From assembly GCA_003279875.1 (NCBI GenBank), contig QCGN01000001.1:183021-247020 (forward strand): 64,000 bases of DNA, given 5' to 3'. Source of the DNA: Prochlorococcus sp. AG-388-D03 (GTDB lineage Bacteria; Cyanobacteriota; Cyanobacteriia; PCC-6307; Cyanobiaceae). Of this stretch, positions 19,632-30,241 are shown piece by piece. Below the pieces are notes generated by a model. It saw nothing but the letters and a program-made list of their open reading frames with translations. It ran no database searches and had not been told where the DNA came from. The position numbers and the translations under genes were made by a program. The number at the start of each line of letters is the position of its first letter. Within the stretch, counting starts at the first letter, position 1.

Positions 19632-20420
19632 TTATTTCAGAGCTATAAATTTCATCAAATCTTTCGTTGGTTTTTGAGGCCATCTGCGAACGTTTATTAA
19701 CCATTCCTCATCAGCATATCTTGAATCTAATTCCGTAACTGCAATCCAATTACTCTCAGCTTCACCAGACATCCCTTTTGACCAGTCCAAGGCTGTTAAT
19801 GCTGCTCTCGCATCAGCAAAAGTTGGATAACGTCTGATCAAATTTTTTAATTCTTTTTCACTCTCTTCCATATTTCCTAATTGGTAATCCGCCAAAGCCA
19901 TACTTGATCTTGCCATAGCAAAACCAGGATTTGATTCTGAAGCTTTAGAAAACAAATTCCTTGCACTCTGCCAATTTGACAAAGACCCCTCAACATTAGC
20001 AAAATTATATAAAGCAGAAAAATTATCTTTATCTTTTGAGATTACATATAAATAATCGGTTTTTGCCTGTAACCAAAGCCCTAAAGATTCTTCTGCTATC
20101 CCTCTATTAATATAAGGATCAACCTCACCTGGATCTAACTCAATGGCTTTATCTTGATCCTCTATTGCACCTTCAGGATCACCATTAACAAGTTTTATAT
20201 TTCCTCTATTACTTAAAGCTGCTGCATCATTAGGAAATAATTCCAAATACTTATTCCATTGCTTTAACGCGAGATTAAATTCTCCATTGGAGCTTAAATT
20301 TAAAGCATTTGTAAATAAATCTTCCTGTGAGCTTAGTGAATAACTAGGAGCGACATATAGAATATTGATTAAAAAGCAAATCAATAAAAGATAAAGCTTA
20401 ATCTTTCTAATACTTTTCAT
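19632..20420 (-). CDS. Tetratricopeptide repeat protein with signal peptide
   Basis: The 262-residue protein begins with a basic then hydrophobic stretch (residues about 1-29, [19 protein letters not shown]) that looks like a signal peptide, so it is probably exported to the periplasm or thylakoid lumen. Several TPR units follow: [19 protein letters not shown], then [19 protein letters not shown] and [16 protein letters not shown], in helix-pair spacing up to about residue 220. TPR proteins act as binding scaffolds. Its start overlaps the ruvB end by 14 bp, implying translational coupling. The role is unknown. Confidence 0.85.
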   Translation of the reverse strand: MKSIRKIKLYLLLICFLINILYVAPSYSLSSQEDLFTNALNLSSNGEFNLALKQWNKYLELFPNDAAALSNRGNIKLVNGDPEGAIEDQDKAIELDPGEVDPYINRGIAEESLGLWLQAKTDYLYVISKDKDNFSALYNFANVEGSLSNWQSARNLFSKASESNPGFAMARSSMALADYQLGNMEESEKELKNLIRRYPTFADARAALTALDWSKGMSGEAESNWIAVTELDSRYADEEWLINVRRWPQKPTKDLMKFIALK

Positions 20421-21465
20421 TTTGAGAAGTAATGTATTTTTTTCCTAAAGATGTAAGTTTTCTTCCGCGAGGTGTCCTCATAATAAACCCAATTTGAATC
20501 AAATATGGCTCAACTACAAACTCTAACATTGAAGAATCCTCTCCCATACCTGCCGCGATTGAATCTAAACCTATAGGATGACTATTATTAAGGTTTAAAA
20601 AAGACAAGAATTTCCTATCTACGTTATCCAAACCTTTAGAATCTATTTTCTGAGAATCTAAAGCTTTTTCAACTAATTCTAAAGAAATTTTGTTAGTTTT
20701 TGTTATAACTTGAGCATAGTCTCTTACTCTTTTTAACAATCGCAATGCAATTCTTGGAGTTCCTCTAGAAATCTTGGCTAATGCGCAGCAAGCATCATTT
20801 TTTAATTCAAGATTTATCAATTTGGAAAAATTTAAAATTATTTGTTGCAATTCATAATTTGAATAAAATTCAATTTTTTGACATAGTCCAAATCTATCCT
20901 TTAATGGAGCACTTATTGATGCAAGTTTAGTTGTCGCCCCGATCAAAGTAAATTTTGGAAGATTAATTGTTCTGCAGCGAGCCCCTCTATTAGCTCCCAT
21001 TGTTAAATCCAACCTAAAATCCTCCATTGCAGAATATAAAAGCTCTTCAGTTAATTTGTTTAAACGATGTATTTCATCAATAAATAAAATCTCTCCTTCT
21101 TTTAATCCAAGAAGTAATCCCACAATATCTCTTGGCCTTTCAATTGAAGGTGCGCTTGCTACTCTACATTTTTTATTCATTTCATAAGAGATCAATAAAG
21201 CTAAAGTAGTTTTTCCTAAACCAGGTTGGCCATATAAGAGTGTATGTTCTAATGCTTCATTCCTATATTTAGAGGCATCTATGGCTATTTTTAATGAAGA
21301 TTTAATTTGCTCTTGTCCAATAAATTCTTGAAAGGAAGTTGGCCGAGCTAAATTTAAATTCTTATTTATTCTTTCTTCAGAAATAATCTTCGAATCAACT
21401 AACCTTAGCTCTTTTCTGGAGCGAGGAAAATTAGATTCATCTAAACTTGAAGAAATTATTGCCAT
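20407..21465 (-). CDS. ruvB: Holliday junction DNA helicase RuvB
   Basis: RuvB is the AAA+ motor that drives branch migration with RuvA during recombination. The 352-residue protein shows the Walker A loop GQPGLGKTT (residues 79-87), Walker [10 protein letters not shown], and the sensor block [20 protein letters not shown]. The C-terminal winged helix ends with [14 protein letters not shown]. Length is normal, with a modest N-terminal extension before [11 protein letters not shown]. It is divergent from smpB and overlaps the following TPR gene by 14 bp. ruvA and ruvC are not in the window. Confidence 0.97.
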   Translation of the reverse strand: MAIISSSLDESNFPRSRKELRLVDSKIISEERINKNLNLARPTSFQEFIGQEQIKSSLKIAIDASKYRNEALEHTLLYGQPGLGKTTLALLISYEMNKKCRVASAPSIERPRDIVGLLLGLKEGEILFIDEIHRLNKLTEELLYSAMEDFRLDLTMGANRGARCRTINLPKFTLIGATTKLASISAPLKDRFGLCQKIEFYSNYELQQIILNFSKLINLELKNDACCALAKISRGTPRIALRLLKRVRDYAQVITKTNKISLELVEKALDSQKIDSKGLDNVDRKFLSFLNLNNSHPIGLDSIAAGMGEDSSMLEFVVEPYLIQIGFIMRTPRGRKLTSLGKKYITSQNEKY

Positions 21466-21517
21466 AATTAAAGATTAATGGCAATTGTTCTTTGAGGAAA
21501 GATTTTTTACAACTACA

Positions 21518-22012
21518 ATGGCAAAAGTTTCAAACAAACCAAATAAAAGAATAAAGACAGAGGCCGTTTTAAAACGTATTGCAGAAAATCGATATGCAAA
21601 ATTTCAATATGAAATACTTGAAACAATCGAAGCTGGAATTGAACTTCTGGGGACTGAAGTAAAATCGATAAGAAACGGCAACGTAAATCTAAGAGATGGT
21701 TATTGTTCTTTCAGAGATAGTGAAATACTTTTATTAAATGTTCACATTTCACCACATAAAAATGCAGGCTCTTTCTTTAATCACGACCCCTTACGAAATA
21801 AAAAATTGTTGTTACATAAAAAAGAAATTATAAAGCTTAAATCCAATACTGAGAAAAAGGGGTTAACTATTATCCCCCTATCTATTTATTTAAAGGGATC
21901 ATGGATAAAATTAACCATTGGTATAGGTAAAGGTAAAAAATTACATGATAAAAGACAAGCCGAAAAACAAAAAGATATTAAAAGAGAAATAAAAACTGCT
22001 CTTAAGAGATAA
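21518..22012 (+). CDS. smpB: SsrA-binding protein SmpB
   Basis: SmpB binds tmRNA and brings it to stalled ribosomes for trans-translation. The ATG at 21518 gives 164 residues starting [17 protein letters not shown]; a TTG at 21485 would add 11 residues that are not typical, so the shorter form is preferred. Family blocks are [35 protein letters not shown] and the basic C-terminal tail [20 protein letters not shown] (quoted in part). It is divergent from ruvB. The tmRNA gene is not in this window. Confidence 0.95.
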   Translation: MAKVSNKPNKRIKTEAVLKRIAENRYAKFQYEILETIEAGIELLGTEVKSIRNGNVNLRDGYCSFRDSEILLLNVHISPHKNAGSFFNHDPLRNKKLLLHKKEIIKLKSNTEKKGLTIIPLSIYLKGSWIKLTIGIGKGKKLHDKRQAEKQKDIKREIKTALKR

Positions 22013-22036
22013 CAAGGTAAATTCTTCTTTAGGATA

Positions 22037-22288
22037 TTAATCGGAATCTAAACTTACTGAACTTGGAGGAGGAGAGGGATCTGGATCAGCAATTAACATA
22101 TGTTGCAAAACGGTTTCGGGCCTTTCGCTATCTCTCCAGCGAATTCTATAAGCAGGCATTTTAGTACCTCTACTCGTAGTTTGTTCAACTGGTTCCATAA
22201 CCCAGCCTCTTCTTGATCGGCCTTGAGGATTTCTTTTCACTACTGCATCTGCGTGCTTGAAGCGGAAACCAACACGTTCACCACTCAT
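22037..22288 (-). CDS. Conserved hypothetical protein, 83 aa
   Basis: I do not recognise the family. The protein is basic in its N-terminal two thirds (FRFKHADAVVKRNPQGRSRR) and has an acidic, proline-rich tail ending SPPPSSVSLDSD. There are no cysteines, membrane segments or signal peptide. Two Trp and several Arg in GWVMEPVEQ and YRIRWRDSERPE suggest a small beta-rich fold. It is convergent with smpB and 27 bp downstream of lysS on the same strand, so probably co-transcribed with lysS. Good coding composition supports it as a gene; function unknown. Confidence 0.7.
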   Translation of the reverse strand: MSGERVGFRFKHADAVVKRNPQGRSRRGWVMEPVEQTTSRGTKMPAYRIRWRDSERPETVLQHMLIADPDPSPPPSSVSLDSD

Positions 22289-22315
22289 TTAAAAAATTTC
22301 GTATTGGATCAATTT

Positions 22316-23854
22316 TTATTTTACTTCATTCGAGGTTGATTTTTCAGATTTAGTAGAAGTTATTTCTGGTTTTAATAATGGGAAGGGTATAACATCTCTA
22401 ATTGAGGGACTATTTGTGAGTAACATAATAAGTCTATCAATTCCAATTCCTAAGCCCCCTGTAGGTGGCATACCTATTTCCAAAGCTTGCAAAAAATCTT
22501 CATCAATACAATGAGCTTCAAGATCGCCTGCATCTCGCAAAGATTGCTGTAATTCCATTCTTTGCCTTTGATCAACTGGATCTATTAATTCACTGAATGC
22601 GTTAGCAAGTTCGCGGCCCGCAATAAATAACTCAAATCTCTGCACCAGCTCTTTATTATTAGTATGGGGTCTTGCCAGAGGAGAAATTTCAATTGGATAA
22701 TCAATCACAAAAGTTGGTTCTATAAGTTTAGATTCAACCTTTTGCTCAAAAACTTCATTGAGAAGTCTACCTAAGGTATTAACTTTTGGGGTAATTTGAA
22801 TATTCATTTCCTCTAAATCCTTTATAGCTTTATTTAAATCTCCATTAAAAGAATCAAAATCAATCCCTGTATACTCCAAAACAACATTTTTCATTGATAT
22901 TCTTTTCCAAGGTTTTGAAAAATCAATTACCTCTTTTTGATAATTAATACACAAGGAATCACAGCAAATTAATACAATATTTCTAATAAGATCTTCAGTT
23001 AGATTCATCATATCAATGTAAGTAGAAAAAGCCTGATATATTTCAACTGATGTGAATTCAGGATTATGCTTTGTACTTATACCTTCATTACGAAAAATTC
23101 GTCCTAACTCGTAAACTTTCTCAAACCCTCCTACCACCATTCTTTTTAGATGTAATTCTGTAGCTATTCTTAAATACAATGGTATATCTAAGGCATTGTG
23201 ATGAGTAATAAATGGCCTAGCTTCAGCACCTCCAGCTTCAGATTGAAGAATTGGTGTCTCAATCTCTAAAAAATCTTTTTCATCTAACCATCTTCTTATT
23301 AGACTGATACATTTTGCTCTTGTTTTAAATACATTTTTTGACAAAGGATTAACTATTAAATCCAAATATCTTTGCCTATATCTTTTTTCAATATCTGTTA
23401 AACCGTGCCATTTGTCAGGTAATGGTTGTAATGATTTAGATAACATTTCCCACTTGGAAACTTTTATTGAAAGTTCACCTTTATTAGTTTTTTTAATAGT
23501 CCCAAATACACCTATCCAATCTCCAATATCTACAATTTCTTTGAGATCTTCAAAAGAAAGCAGTTTTGCATTAATTTGAATATGATCAATAATTTTTTTT
23601 TCTAAATAAAGCTGAATTTTCCCTTCTTGATCAGTAATTGTAAAAAAGGCAATTTTTCCCATTACTCTTTTTGTTAAAACTCTTCCTGCTAGAGAAACAT
23701 TTAAGTTAAACTCTTGCCCATTATCTAAATAAGCAAATTTCTCAGTAAGAAATTTAGTGGAGTGAGATATCCTAAAAGTTTCTGCGTAGGGTTCAAATCC
23801 TTTATTGATTAGTGAATTAGCTTTTAATAAGCGAGCTTCTCTTATTTCAGACAA
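22316..23854 (-). CDS. lysS: Lysyl-tRNA synthetase, class II
   Basis: LysS charges tRNA-Lys. The 512-residue protein has the N-terminal OB-fold anticodon-binding domain (about 50-150, [20 protein letters not shown], quoted as its first 20) and the class II catalytic core with motif 1 ([14 protein letters not shown] region), motif 2 ([11 protein letters not shown]...HNPEFT) and motif 3 ([13 protein letters not shown]). Length is typical. The gene lies 50 bp downstream of rpaB and 27 bp upstream of the 83-residue gene on the minus strand. The long 3' tail [11 protein letters not shown] is hydrophilic and probably disordered. Confidence 0.96.
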   Translation of the reverse strand: MSEIREARLLKANSLINKGFEPYAETFRISHSTKFLTEKFAYLDNGQEFNLNVSLAGRVLTKRVMGKIAFFTITDQEGKIQLYLEKKIIDHIQINAKLLSFEDLKEIVDIGDWIGVFGTIKKTNKGELSIKVSKWEMLSKSLQPLPDKWHGLTDIEKRYRQRYLDLIVNPLSKNVFKTRAKCISLIRRWLDEKDFLEIETPILQSEAGGAEARPFITHHNALDIPLYLRIATELHLKRMVVGGFEKVYELGRIFRNEGISTKHNPEFTSVEIYQAFSTYIDMMNLTEDLIRNIVLICCDSLCINYQKEVIDFSKPWKRISMKNVVLEYTGIDFDSFNGDLNKAIKDLEEMNIQITPKVNTLGRLLNEVFEQKVESKLIEPTFVIDYPIEISPLARPHTNNKELVQRFELFIAGRELANAFSELIDPVDQRQRMELQQSLRDAGDLEAHCIDEDFLQALEIGMPPTGGLGIGIDRLIMLLTNSPSIRDVIPFPLLKPEITSTKSEKSTSNEVK

Positions 23855-23904
23855 AATTTAATTCTATATTTATGTTTTATTTAATCAAACTATCAGAATA
23901 AAGA

Positions 23905-24651
23905 TCAACTTGCCAAAGATGTTGCTGTTTCTCCAACTCTTTGTGAAGCATAACCTATGCCTCTGACCGTAAGTATTAACTCTGGATTTCTTGGATCTGG
24001 TTCCAATTTACCTCTTAGTCGAGCTACATAAACATCTACAACTCTCAAATCAGCTGCCCGTCTTGGAGGATATCCCCAAAGTTGTTCAAGTATTTCAGCT
24101 CTTGGAACAACCTTCCCTGGCTCATCAAATAAAAGTTCAAGAAGACTAAATTCCGTATAAGTTAAGCTAATTCTTTCTCCCGCCCTAGAAACTTGTCTTC
24201 TGTTGGTATCTACTACCAAATTTCCAAATTTCATTACTCCTTTGCCAGAAGGAACCTCTTTAGTTTCAGCAACAGTAATACTTGGACCCATACGCCTTAA
24301 AATTGTCGCTATTCTGGCTTCTAATTCCTTAGGACTAAATGGTTTTGACAAATAGTCATCAGCCCCTAGATCTAAACCAGCTACCCTTTCAGAAATAGCC
24401 TCTAAAGCAGTTAAAAATATTATAGGCACAACAGATTCCGCTCTGATTCTTCTACATACTGCAAATCCATCCATTTTTGGAAGCATTACATCAAGAACTA
24501 TTAAATCTGGAGATTCTCTATGAAAAACCTCAATGGCTTCTTCTCCATTAGTAGCTTGGTGCACTTGATATCCTGCTAATTGAAGTCTAGTAACTAATAC
24601 TTTCAAAACAGCTGGTTCATCATCAACAACTAAAATGCTTGCTTTTGACAT
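23905..24651 (-). CDS. rpaB: Response regulator RpaB (OmpR/PhoB family)
   Basis: RpaB is the near-universal cyanobacterial regulator that binds HLR1 sites to control photosystem and high-light genes, paired with the kinase Hik33/NblS. The 248-residue protein has a receiver domain (residues about 5-120) with acidic pocket VVDDEP, phospho-acceptor Asp54 in IVLDVMLP and the conserved Lys in YLSKPFSP. A winged-helix DNA-binding domain (about 145-240) includes RRAADLRVVDVYVARLRGKL (20 residues). The GVMKFGNLVVD linker and PPRRAADLRVVDVY block fit RpaB rather than RpaA. It follows mreD on the same strand after 165 bp. A GCAAA/TTTGC inverted repeat at 24683-24697 lies in that spacer. Confidence 0.93.
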   Translation of the reverse strand: MSKASILVVDDEPAVLKVLVTRLQLAGYQVHQATNGEEAIEVFHRESPDLIVLDVMLPKMDGFAVCRRIRAESVVPIIFLTALEAISERVAGLDLGADDYLSKPFSPKELEARIATILRRMGPSITVAETKEVPSGKGVMKFGNLVVDTNRRQVSRAGERISLTYTEFSLLELLFDEPGKVVPRAEILEQLWGYPPRRAADLRVVDVYVARLRGKLEPDPRNPELILTVRGIGYASQRVGETATSLAS

Positions 24652-24816
24652 CGAAAAAAAAATTTTTTACAAATAATTCAAAGCAAATTAATTTTGCAAT
24701 GATTATTTTATTAATATAATCTAACAATTAAAAATATAACATTATGCCCTCAAAAAGATAAATTCCTAAAATTTACAAAATAATTTTATTATTTTAATAT
24801 TTACCTTTAGTAATTT

Positions 24817-25362
24817 CTAAATATTAACTTTTTTTAAATCAAATATCATATATCTTCCCTTTGATCTCCTAAAGAGACTTAATAGTATTGAACAAAATAA
24901 TGGAGCGAATAAACCGGTAACAAATACATTAGAAAAAATATTGCTTAAACTAGGAAAGTATAAATAAATACCATCGACAGAAAAATTTTTAATCAAAATT
25001 TGAGAAAAATATAGTGTCCCACAAAAAAAACTAGCAATAGAACAAATAAATCCATACCTAAAATGACTAATAATTTTATTACTAGAAAAACTTAATTTCC
25101 CAAACCAAATGCCACATATTACCAAACCTGGAATTTGTGTAAAGCCACTTTCAGGAGTTATAGAATCTAAAACAAGACCTAAAAATAAGCCAACTATTAA
25201 ACCATCAATTGATCCATAGATCATAGACCAAGGCAATAACCAAAATAAGGGCCAATAAGGTTGAACTCCAAAAAACTCAATCCAATTAGGATCCCAAAAA
25301 TAAATTATTGGTATAAATAAAAAGGAAATTAAAGAAAAATGTTTATTGAAGTATTTCTCCAT
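24817..25362 (-). CDS. mreD: Rod shape-determining protein MreD (putative)
   Basis: MreD is a small polytopic inner-membrane protein of the elongasome, linking MreB/MreC to cell wall synthesis. The 181-residue protein has about five hydrophobic segments and the typical EQ-rich gap pattern, e.g. FLGLVLDSITPESGF and PGLVICGIWFGKL. Sequence conservation in this family is weak, so the call depends strongly on position: it begins 1 bp after mreC stops, in the standard mreB-mreC-mreD order. Confidence 0.85.
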   Translation of the reverse strand: MEKYFNKHFSLISFLFIPIIYFWDPNWIEFFGVQPYWPLFWLLPWSMIYGSIDGLIVGLFLGLVLDSITPESGFTQIPGLVICGIWFGKLSFSSNKIISHFRYGFICSIASFFCGTLYFSQILIKNFSVDGIYLYFPSLSNIFSNVFVTGLFAPLFCSILLSLFRRSKGRYMIFDLKKVNI

Positions 25363-26112
25363 TTAAATACTAACTTTTAAGATTTGAACCCAATCTATTG
25401 CTTGGGGTTTAGCTAAAAGCAAAAGATTTGCAGTTTTTTGAGCTTTTAATTCTGCATCAACAGATTGAATAATGCCTATAGGAATATTTGGAGGTAATAA
25501 AGTACTAGCAGGTGAGGATAACACAAAATCACCAACTTCAATTTCGATCTCCTTATTATAAAAAATTACTTTTGGCATATTATTTCCTAAACCAACTAAT
25601 AACCCATGACTCTGAACTCTTTCAATCCAAATCCCAACTTTACTTTCAGGAGAAGTTAATAATGTGACTGACGAAGTATATAAAGAAGTATTATTTACTC
25701 TTCCTAATAAGCCTCCTGGTCCAACAACAAAACTTCCAACTTCTACTCCGTCTTTCGCACCTTTATTCAAAACAATTTGCCTCCACCAGCTCCCTGTTTT
25801 TCTTGAAATAACAGTCGCCGAAATACTTTCAGAATCAGATAATCTCTGTAGGGATAGAAGTTCACGTAATCTTTTATTATCTTTCTCTAACTGTTTTAAC
25901 TTGATAAAAGACTCTTGTTCAAAACTTTTGGTTAGAACTTCTCTTTGAAATTGCCCTGGCCAAAATGGTTTTGAAATTAAAAAATAAAGATCTTTATACA
26001 GAGATCCTTTTGATATTCTTACAAAAATCAAAAACAATAAAAATATTAATAAACCCCAATTCTTCTTTCTATGCCACCAACGATTAGTTGATATTCGTCG
26101 AATATCTACCAT
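25363..26112 (-). CDS. mreC: Rod shape-determining protein MreC
   Basis: MreC is a bitopic protein of the cell elongation machinery. The 249-residue protein has one N-terminal membrane segment (residues about 18-32, NWGLLIFLLFLIFVRI), a coiled-coil stretch around SFIKLKQLEKDNKRLRELLS and a beta-rich periplasmic domain with VLNKGAKDGVEVGSFVVGP and GLLGRVNNTSLYTSSVTLLT. Length is at the short end but complete. It lies 4 bp after mreB and 0 bp before mreD, so translational coupling is likely. Confidence 0.94.
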   Translation of the reverse strand: MVDIRRISTNRWWHRKKNWGLLIFLLFLIFVRISKGSLYKDLYFLISKPFWPGQFQREVLTKSFEQESFIKLKQLEKDNKRLRELLSLQRLSDSESISATVISRKTGSWWRQIVLNKGAKDGVEVGSFVVGPGGLLGRVNNTSLYTSSVTLLTSPESKVGIWIERVQSHGLLVGLGNNMPKVIFYNKEIEIEVGDFVLSSPASTLLPPNIPIGIIQSVDAELKAQKTANLLLLAKPQAIDWVQILKVSI

Positions 26113-26116
26113 TCAA

Positions 26117-27169
26117 TTAATCTCTAATCGCATTCCTTATAAAGTCGGGAGTATCAACAACTCTTTTGAGTTTTTTAAAATCGTCTAATACTAATCCACA
26201 GCCGTTAACAACGCACAATAATGGATTTTCAGCTATGTGAGTAAAAATTCCAGTTTCATGACTTAGTAAATCACTAATCCCTCTTACAAGAGCGCCACCT
26301 CCAGCAAGCATAATACCTCTATCAACTATATCTGCAGCTAATTCAGGAGGAGTTCGCTCCAAAGTTCTTTTTACAGCCTCAACAATTTTACTAAGAGGTT
26401 CAGCCATAGCCTCTCTAATTTCTCCAGAGGTTAAAGTAATAGATCTTGGTAAACCTGATAAAAGGTGTAAGCCTCTAACTTCTATAGAAGTAGTATCAAA
26501 TTCATCATCTGGAAATGCTGATCCAATTTTTATCTTAATATCTTCTGCTGTTCTCTCTCCGACAACTAAGTTATGTACTTTTTTAAGGTAAATTGCTATT
26601 GACTCATTAAGTTCATCACCTGCTATTCTTACAGACTCGCTTAAAACAGTTCCACCTAGACTTAAAACTGCCACTTCAGTAGTTCCCCCTCCAATATCAA
26701 CAATCATAGTCCCAATAGGTTCAGTTACCGGCAATGAAGCTCCTATAGCAGCAGCTACTGGTTCATCGATCAAATGGACCTCCCTCGCTCCAGCTAAGCC
26801 GGCTTCTCTGACTGCTCTTCGTTCAACACTAGTTACCCCACTCGGGATACCAATAACTATTCTTGGAGCTACAATACCCCTTCCTTCGTTACATTTTTGA
26901 ATGAAGGTTTTGATCATTTGTTCCGCCGCATCAAAATCGGCAATAACTCCATCTCTTAAAGGTCTCACGGCTCTTATATTTCCTGGGGTTCTTCCAAGCA
27001 TTAATTTTGCTTCTTCACCTACTGCCAAAGGCACTCCCTCTTCAAGATCCATTGCTACTACTGAAGGTTCTTGTAAAACTACACCTTTACCTGATACATG
27101 AATAAGAGTATTAGCAGTACCCAAATCAATACCAATATCTCTAGAAAATTTAAATCTGTTAAAAATCAC
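26117..27169 (-). CDS. mreB: Rod shape-determining protein MreB
   Basis: MreB is the bacterial actin that organises lateral wall synthesis. The GTG at 27169 is chosen as start because it yields [22 protein letters not shown] (given here to 20: [20 protein letters not shown]) and about 350 residues, the normal family length. An in-frame TTG at 27190 would add seven atypical residues. Actin phosphate loops [10 protein letters not shown] and [10 protein letters not shown], and the adenosine motif [11 protein letters not shown], are intact. It opens the mreBCD run and is divergent from ssb across about 130 bp of AT-rich DNA. Confidence 0.96.
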   Translation of the reverse strand: MIFNRFKFSRDIGIDLGTANTLIHVSGKGVVLQEPSVVAMDLEEGVPLAVGEEAKLMLGRTPGNIRAVRPLRDGVIADFDAAEQMIKTFIQKCNEGRGIVAPRIVIGIPSGVTSVERRAVREAGLAGAREVHLIDEPVAAAIGASLPVTEPIGTMIVDIGGGTTEVAVLSLGGTVLSESVRIAGDELNESIAIYLKKVHNLVVGERTAEDIKIKIGSAFPDDEFDTTSIEVRGLHLLSGLPRSITLTSGEIREAMAEPLSKIVEAVKRTLERTPPELAADIVDRGIMLAGGGALVRGISDLLSHETGIFTHIAENPLLCVVNGCGLVLDDFKKLKRVVDTPDFIRNAIRD

Positions 27170-27303
27170 AATAAAAAATCTATTAACCAAATAATATATC
27201 TATTTTGTCAATACCTCTCAAAAATCTTGTATTTAGTTATGAATAGCTTGCAAAACTTTAAGCAAAAAAGAAAAAAAAGAGTAATATAAAAAAAAATTAA
27301 CTT

Positions 27304-27675
27304 ATGGAAATTAACACTATTAATTTGGTTGGAAGAGCGGGAAGAGAACCAGATGTAAGGTATTTTGAATCAGGAAGTACAGTGGCTAACTTTACCCTTG
27401 CAGTAAATAGAATAAGTAAAAGTGATGAACCTGACTGGTTTAATTTAGAAATATGGGGCAAACAAGCACAAGTGGCTGCTGACTATGTCAAGAAAGGTTC
27501 ATTAGTTGGTATTACAGGAAGCTTTAAAATTGATAGTTGGAAAGACAAAAATACAGGAGAAGATAGATTCAAACCAGTTGTAAGAGTCGACAGATTAAAT
27601 TTATTAAGCTCAAGGAAAGAAACAGATAATGGTAATTTTTCAAATAATAATAACTCTGGAGATATTCCTTTTTAA
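27304..27675 (+). CDS. ssb: Single-stranded DNA-binding protein
   Basis: SSB coats single-stranded DNA in replication, repair and recombination. The 123-residue protein has an OB fold over residues 1-105 starting MEINTINLVGRAGREPDVRY and ending VVRVDRLNLL. The linker is short and asparagine-rich (NNNNSGD), and the C-terminal tip DIPF needed to recruit partner enzymes is present. Its stop overlaps the stop of the convergent DedA gene by 4 bp. It is divergent from mreB. Confidence 0.95.
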   Translation: MEINTINLVGRAGREPDVRYFESGSTVANFTLAVNRISKSDEPDWFNLEIWGKQAQVAADYVKKGSLVGITGSFKIDSWKDKNTGEDRFKPVVRVDRLNLLSSRKETDNGNFSNNNNSGDIPF

Positions 27676-28331
27676 AATATATTTTTTTTATAAAGTCTCA
27701 TAAAAAACTTTATAAAAAAATAAGCGAATATAAGAATAAGTGCAGGTTTTACAAAATATTTTATTTGATTTATATAAGTTTCAATAATTTGATAATTTTC
27801 ACCAAATACAAATCCTGCATAAGTTAATAACGCAACCCAAATGAGACTTCCTAAAGTAGTCCAAATTAAAAATTTTCTAAGTGGCATGAGTTCCATTCCG
27901 GCAGGGACTGAAATTAATGTTCTTATACCAGGAATTAATCTACCCCAAAAAACTAATGAAACTCCATATTTATCAAACCATCGCTTGCTTTTATCAAGAT
28001 CATTAGAAGTGATTCCTATAAATTTGGCCCTCTTATCTAAAAAATTTGACAGTCTTTTTTCATTTACTAATTTACCCAAATAATACCAAGGAATAGAACC
28101 TGCTATCGTTCCAAATAAGCCCCAGAAAACCAAGATATAAAAATTTAATTTTTGTTGGTAAACAAAAAAACCACCTAAAGGCATGATTATTTCAGATGGA
28201 ATTGGAGGAATGATATTCTCTAAAAACATTGCCAAACATATCGTCAAGTAAGCAATTGTTGAATTTGTTTCAACAGCCTCACTGATATATTCAGGGATGG
28301 AGGTGAGTAGATTAATAAAAATAGAACTCAA
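27672..28331 (-). CDS. DedA family membrane protein
   Basis: DedA/VTT proteins are polytopic membrane proteins that have been linked to lipid transport and membrane potential. The 219-residue protein shows the family motifs FLENIIPPIPSEIIMPLGGF (20 residues) and the later FGRFIPG-like block FWGRLIPGIRTLISVPAGM. Several hydrophobic helices follow. It overlaps ssb tail to tail by 4 bp and lies 2 bp downstream of ahcY on the same strand. The specific substrate is unknown. Confidence 0.9.
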   Translation of the reverse strand: MSSIFINLLTSIPEYISEAVETNSTIAYLTICLAMFLENIIPPIPSEIIMPLGGFFVYQQKLNFYILVFWGLFGTIAGSIPWYYLGKLVNEKRLSNFLDKRAKFIGITSNDLDKSKRWFDKYGVSLVFWGRLIPGIRTLISVPAGMELMPLRKFLIWTTLGSLIWVALLTYAGFVFGENYQIIETYINQIKYFVKPALILIFAYFFIKFFMRLYKKNIF

Positions 28332-28333
28332 AT

Positions 28334-29752
28334 TTAATATCTATATAGTTCTGGTTTGTAAGGTCCTTCTACTGAAACGTTAATATAATCAGCCTGATCC
28401 TTGGTTAGTTTTGTTAATTTAGCCCCAATTTTATCTAAATGTAATCTTGCTACCATTTCATCTAAATGTTTTGGTAAAACATAAACTTCTTTGGAGTATT
28501 TTTCTGACTTATTGAAAAGTTCGATTTGAGCTAATACCTGATTAGTGAAAGAATTGCTCATTACGAAGCTTGGGTGACCTGTTGCACAACCTAAATTAAC
28601 AAGTCTTCCCTCTGCTAAAAGAATAATTTTATTTCCACTTGGCAAAGTAATATGATCGACTTGAGGCTTAATATTTTCCCATGGATAATCCTTCAACGAA
28701 GCAACATCAATTTCGTTATCAAAATGTCCAATATTACAAACTATCGCCTCATCCTTCATTTTAACTAAATTCTTATTAGTTATAACTTGATAATTACCAG
28801 TAGCAGTAACAAATATATCTATATCTTCAACAACATCATCTAACGTAACAACACTAAATCCCTCCATAGCTGCTTGAAGAGCACATATTGGATCGACTTC
28901 AGCAACTTTTACTATTGCTCCAAGACCTCTTAATGATTGTGCAGATCCTTTACCAACATCTCCAAAACCCATCACTAGTGCAACCTTTCCTGCAATCATC
29001 ACATCAGTCGCACGCTTTATACTATCAACTAGAGATTCTCTACAACCATATAAATTATCAAACTTACTCTTAGTAACTGAGTCATTTACGTTTATGGCAG
29101 GAAATGGTAAGGCATTTTGTTTTTGCAATTGATAAAGTCTTGCAACGCCTGTTGTAGTTTCTTCAGTAACGCCTATAATATTTTCCTTAATACGCGAATA
29201 GAAGCTACTATCTTCTTTCAGTTTGGCCTTAATCGATTTAAATAAAGCTATTTCCTCTTCATTACTAGGACTATTTAAAACTGACAAATCTTTTTCTGCC
29301 TTACTACCGAGTATCAATAAACCTGTCGCATCTCCTCCATCATCCAAAATCATATTAGGAGAATCAGTACCCCAATCCAAAATGTAGTGTGTATATTGCC
29401 AATATTCATCCAAACTCTCACCTTTTTTGGCATAAACTGCAATTCCTTGGTCTGCGATAGCTGCTGCAGCATGATCTTGGGTTGAAAAGATATTGCAAGA
29501 AGCCCATTTAACTTGTGCCCCAAGATCAACAAGAGTTTCAATCAAAACAGCAGTTTGAATAGTCATATGCAAACTACCTGCTATTTTTGCCCCTTTTAGT
29601 GGCTTATCTGAATGATACTTCTCTCTTAGCGCTATTAACCCTGGCATTTCAGTTTCAGCAATCTTAATTTCTTTACGTCCAAAATCAGATAGAGAAATAT
29701 CTGCAATAACGTAGTTTGGTATGGATGTTTTAATCGAGTTAGCAATAACCAT
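28334..29752 (-). CDS. ahcY: S-adenosyl-L-homocysteine hydrolase
   Basis: AhcY cleaves S-adenosylhomocysteine to adenosine and homocysteine, relieving product inhibition of methyltransferases. The ATG at 29752 gives 472 residues starting [10 protein letters not shown]; the upstream in-frame TTG at 29773 is unlikely. The NAD-binding motif [10 protein letters not shown], the substrate block [20 protein letters not shown] (20 residues) and the C-terminal [20 protein letters not shown] (20 residues) with [10 protein letters not shown] are typical. The start codon lies only 39 bp from tsaE on the other strand. The DedA gene follows 2 bp after its stop. Confidence 0.97.
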   Translation of the reverse strand: MVIANSIKTSIPNYVIADISLSDFGRKEIKIAETEMPGLIALREKYHSDKPLKGAKIAGSLHMTIQTAVLIETLVDLGAQVKWASCNIFSTQDHAAAAIADQGIAVYAKKGESLDEYWQYTHYILDWGTDSPNMILDDGGDATGLLILGSKAEKDLSVLNSPSNEEEIALFKSIKAKLKEDSSFYSRIKENIIGVTEETTTGVARLYQLQKQNALPFPAINVNDSVTKSKFDNLYGCRESLVDSIKRATDVMIAGKVALVMGFGDVGKGSAQSLRGLGAIVKVAEVDPICALQAAMEGFSVVTLDDVVEDIDIFVTATGNYQVITNKNLVKMKDEAIVCNIGHFDNEIDVASLKDYPWENIKPQVDHITLPSGNKIILLAEGRLVNLGCATGHPSFVMSNSFTNQVLAQIELFNKSEKYSKEVYVLPKHLDEMVARLHLDKIGAKLTKLTKDQADYINVSVEGPYKPELYRY

Positions 29753-29791
29753 TTCTAAAAAAATTCTTATCAACTAAACTATAAATGATTT

Positions 29792-30241
29792 TTGTGTGAT
29801 TTTGTGTTTGTTGGAAATTTAAAAGAGACAATTAAACTAGGAAAAAAATTCGCGCTTGGATTAAATCCAAAATCAATTATTTTATTGCAAGGTCCTATAG
29901 GAGCAGGAAAAACTTCATTCGTCCAAGGAATTGCAGATGGACTTGGCATTAAAGAAGATATTACAAGTCCAACTTTTGCTTTATCGCATCATTACAACAA
30001 CGGAACAATTCCACTAATTCATATGGATTTATACAGGCTAGAAAATACTTTGATGGCAAAAGAATTCTTTATAATTGAAGAAGAAGAAGCTATACAAAAT
30101 GAAGCAATAATGGTTATTGAATGGCCAGAATTAATAAAGCCATTTTTGAATAATTTCTGGCAAATAGAGATAAGTTACGCTACAAATTTTGGGAGGAATT
30201 ATAAAATCTGGGATCCCAAAAATTCTTTAACTTTTCTATGA
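29792..30241 (+). CDS. tsaE: tRNA threonylcarbamoyladenosine biosynthesis ATPase TsaE
   Basis: TsaE works with TsaB and TsaD to make the t6A modification of ANN-decoding tRNAs. The 149-residue protein has the P-loop GPIGAGKT (residues 34-41), the following ITSPTFALSHHY switch block and HMDLYRLEN. The start is uncertain: TTG 29792 and GTG 29804 are the only options after an in-frame stop at 29786. The last 43 bp overlap the convergent PfkB kinase gene. tsaB and tsaD are not in the window. Confidence 0.92.
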   Translation: MCDFVFVGNLKETIKLGKKFALGLNPKSIILLQGPIGAGKTSFVQGIADGLGIKEDITSPTFALSHHYNNGTIPLIHMDLYRLENTLMAKEFFIIEEEEAIQNEAIMVIEWPELIKPFLNNFWQIEISYATNFGRNYKIWDPKNSLTFL

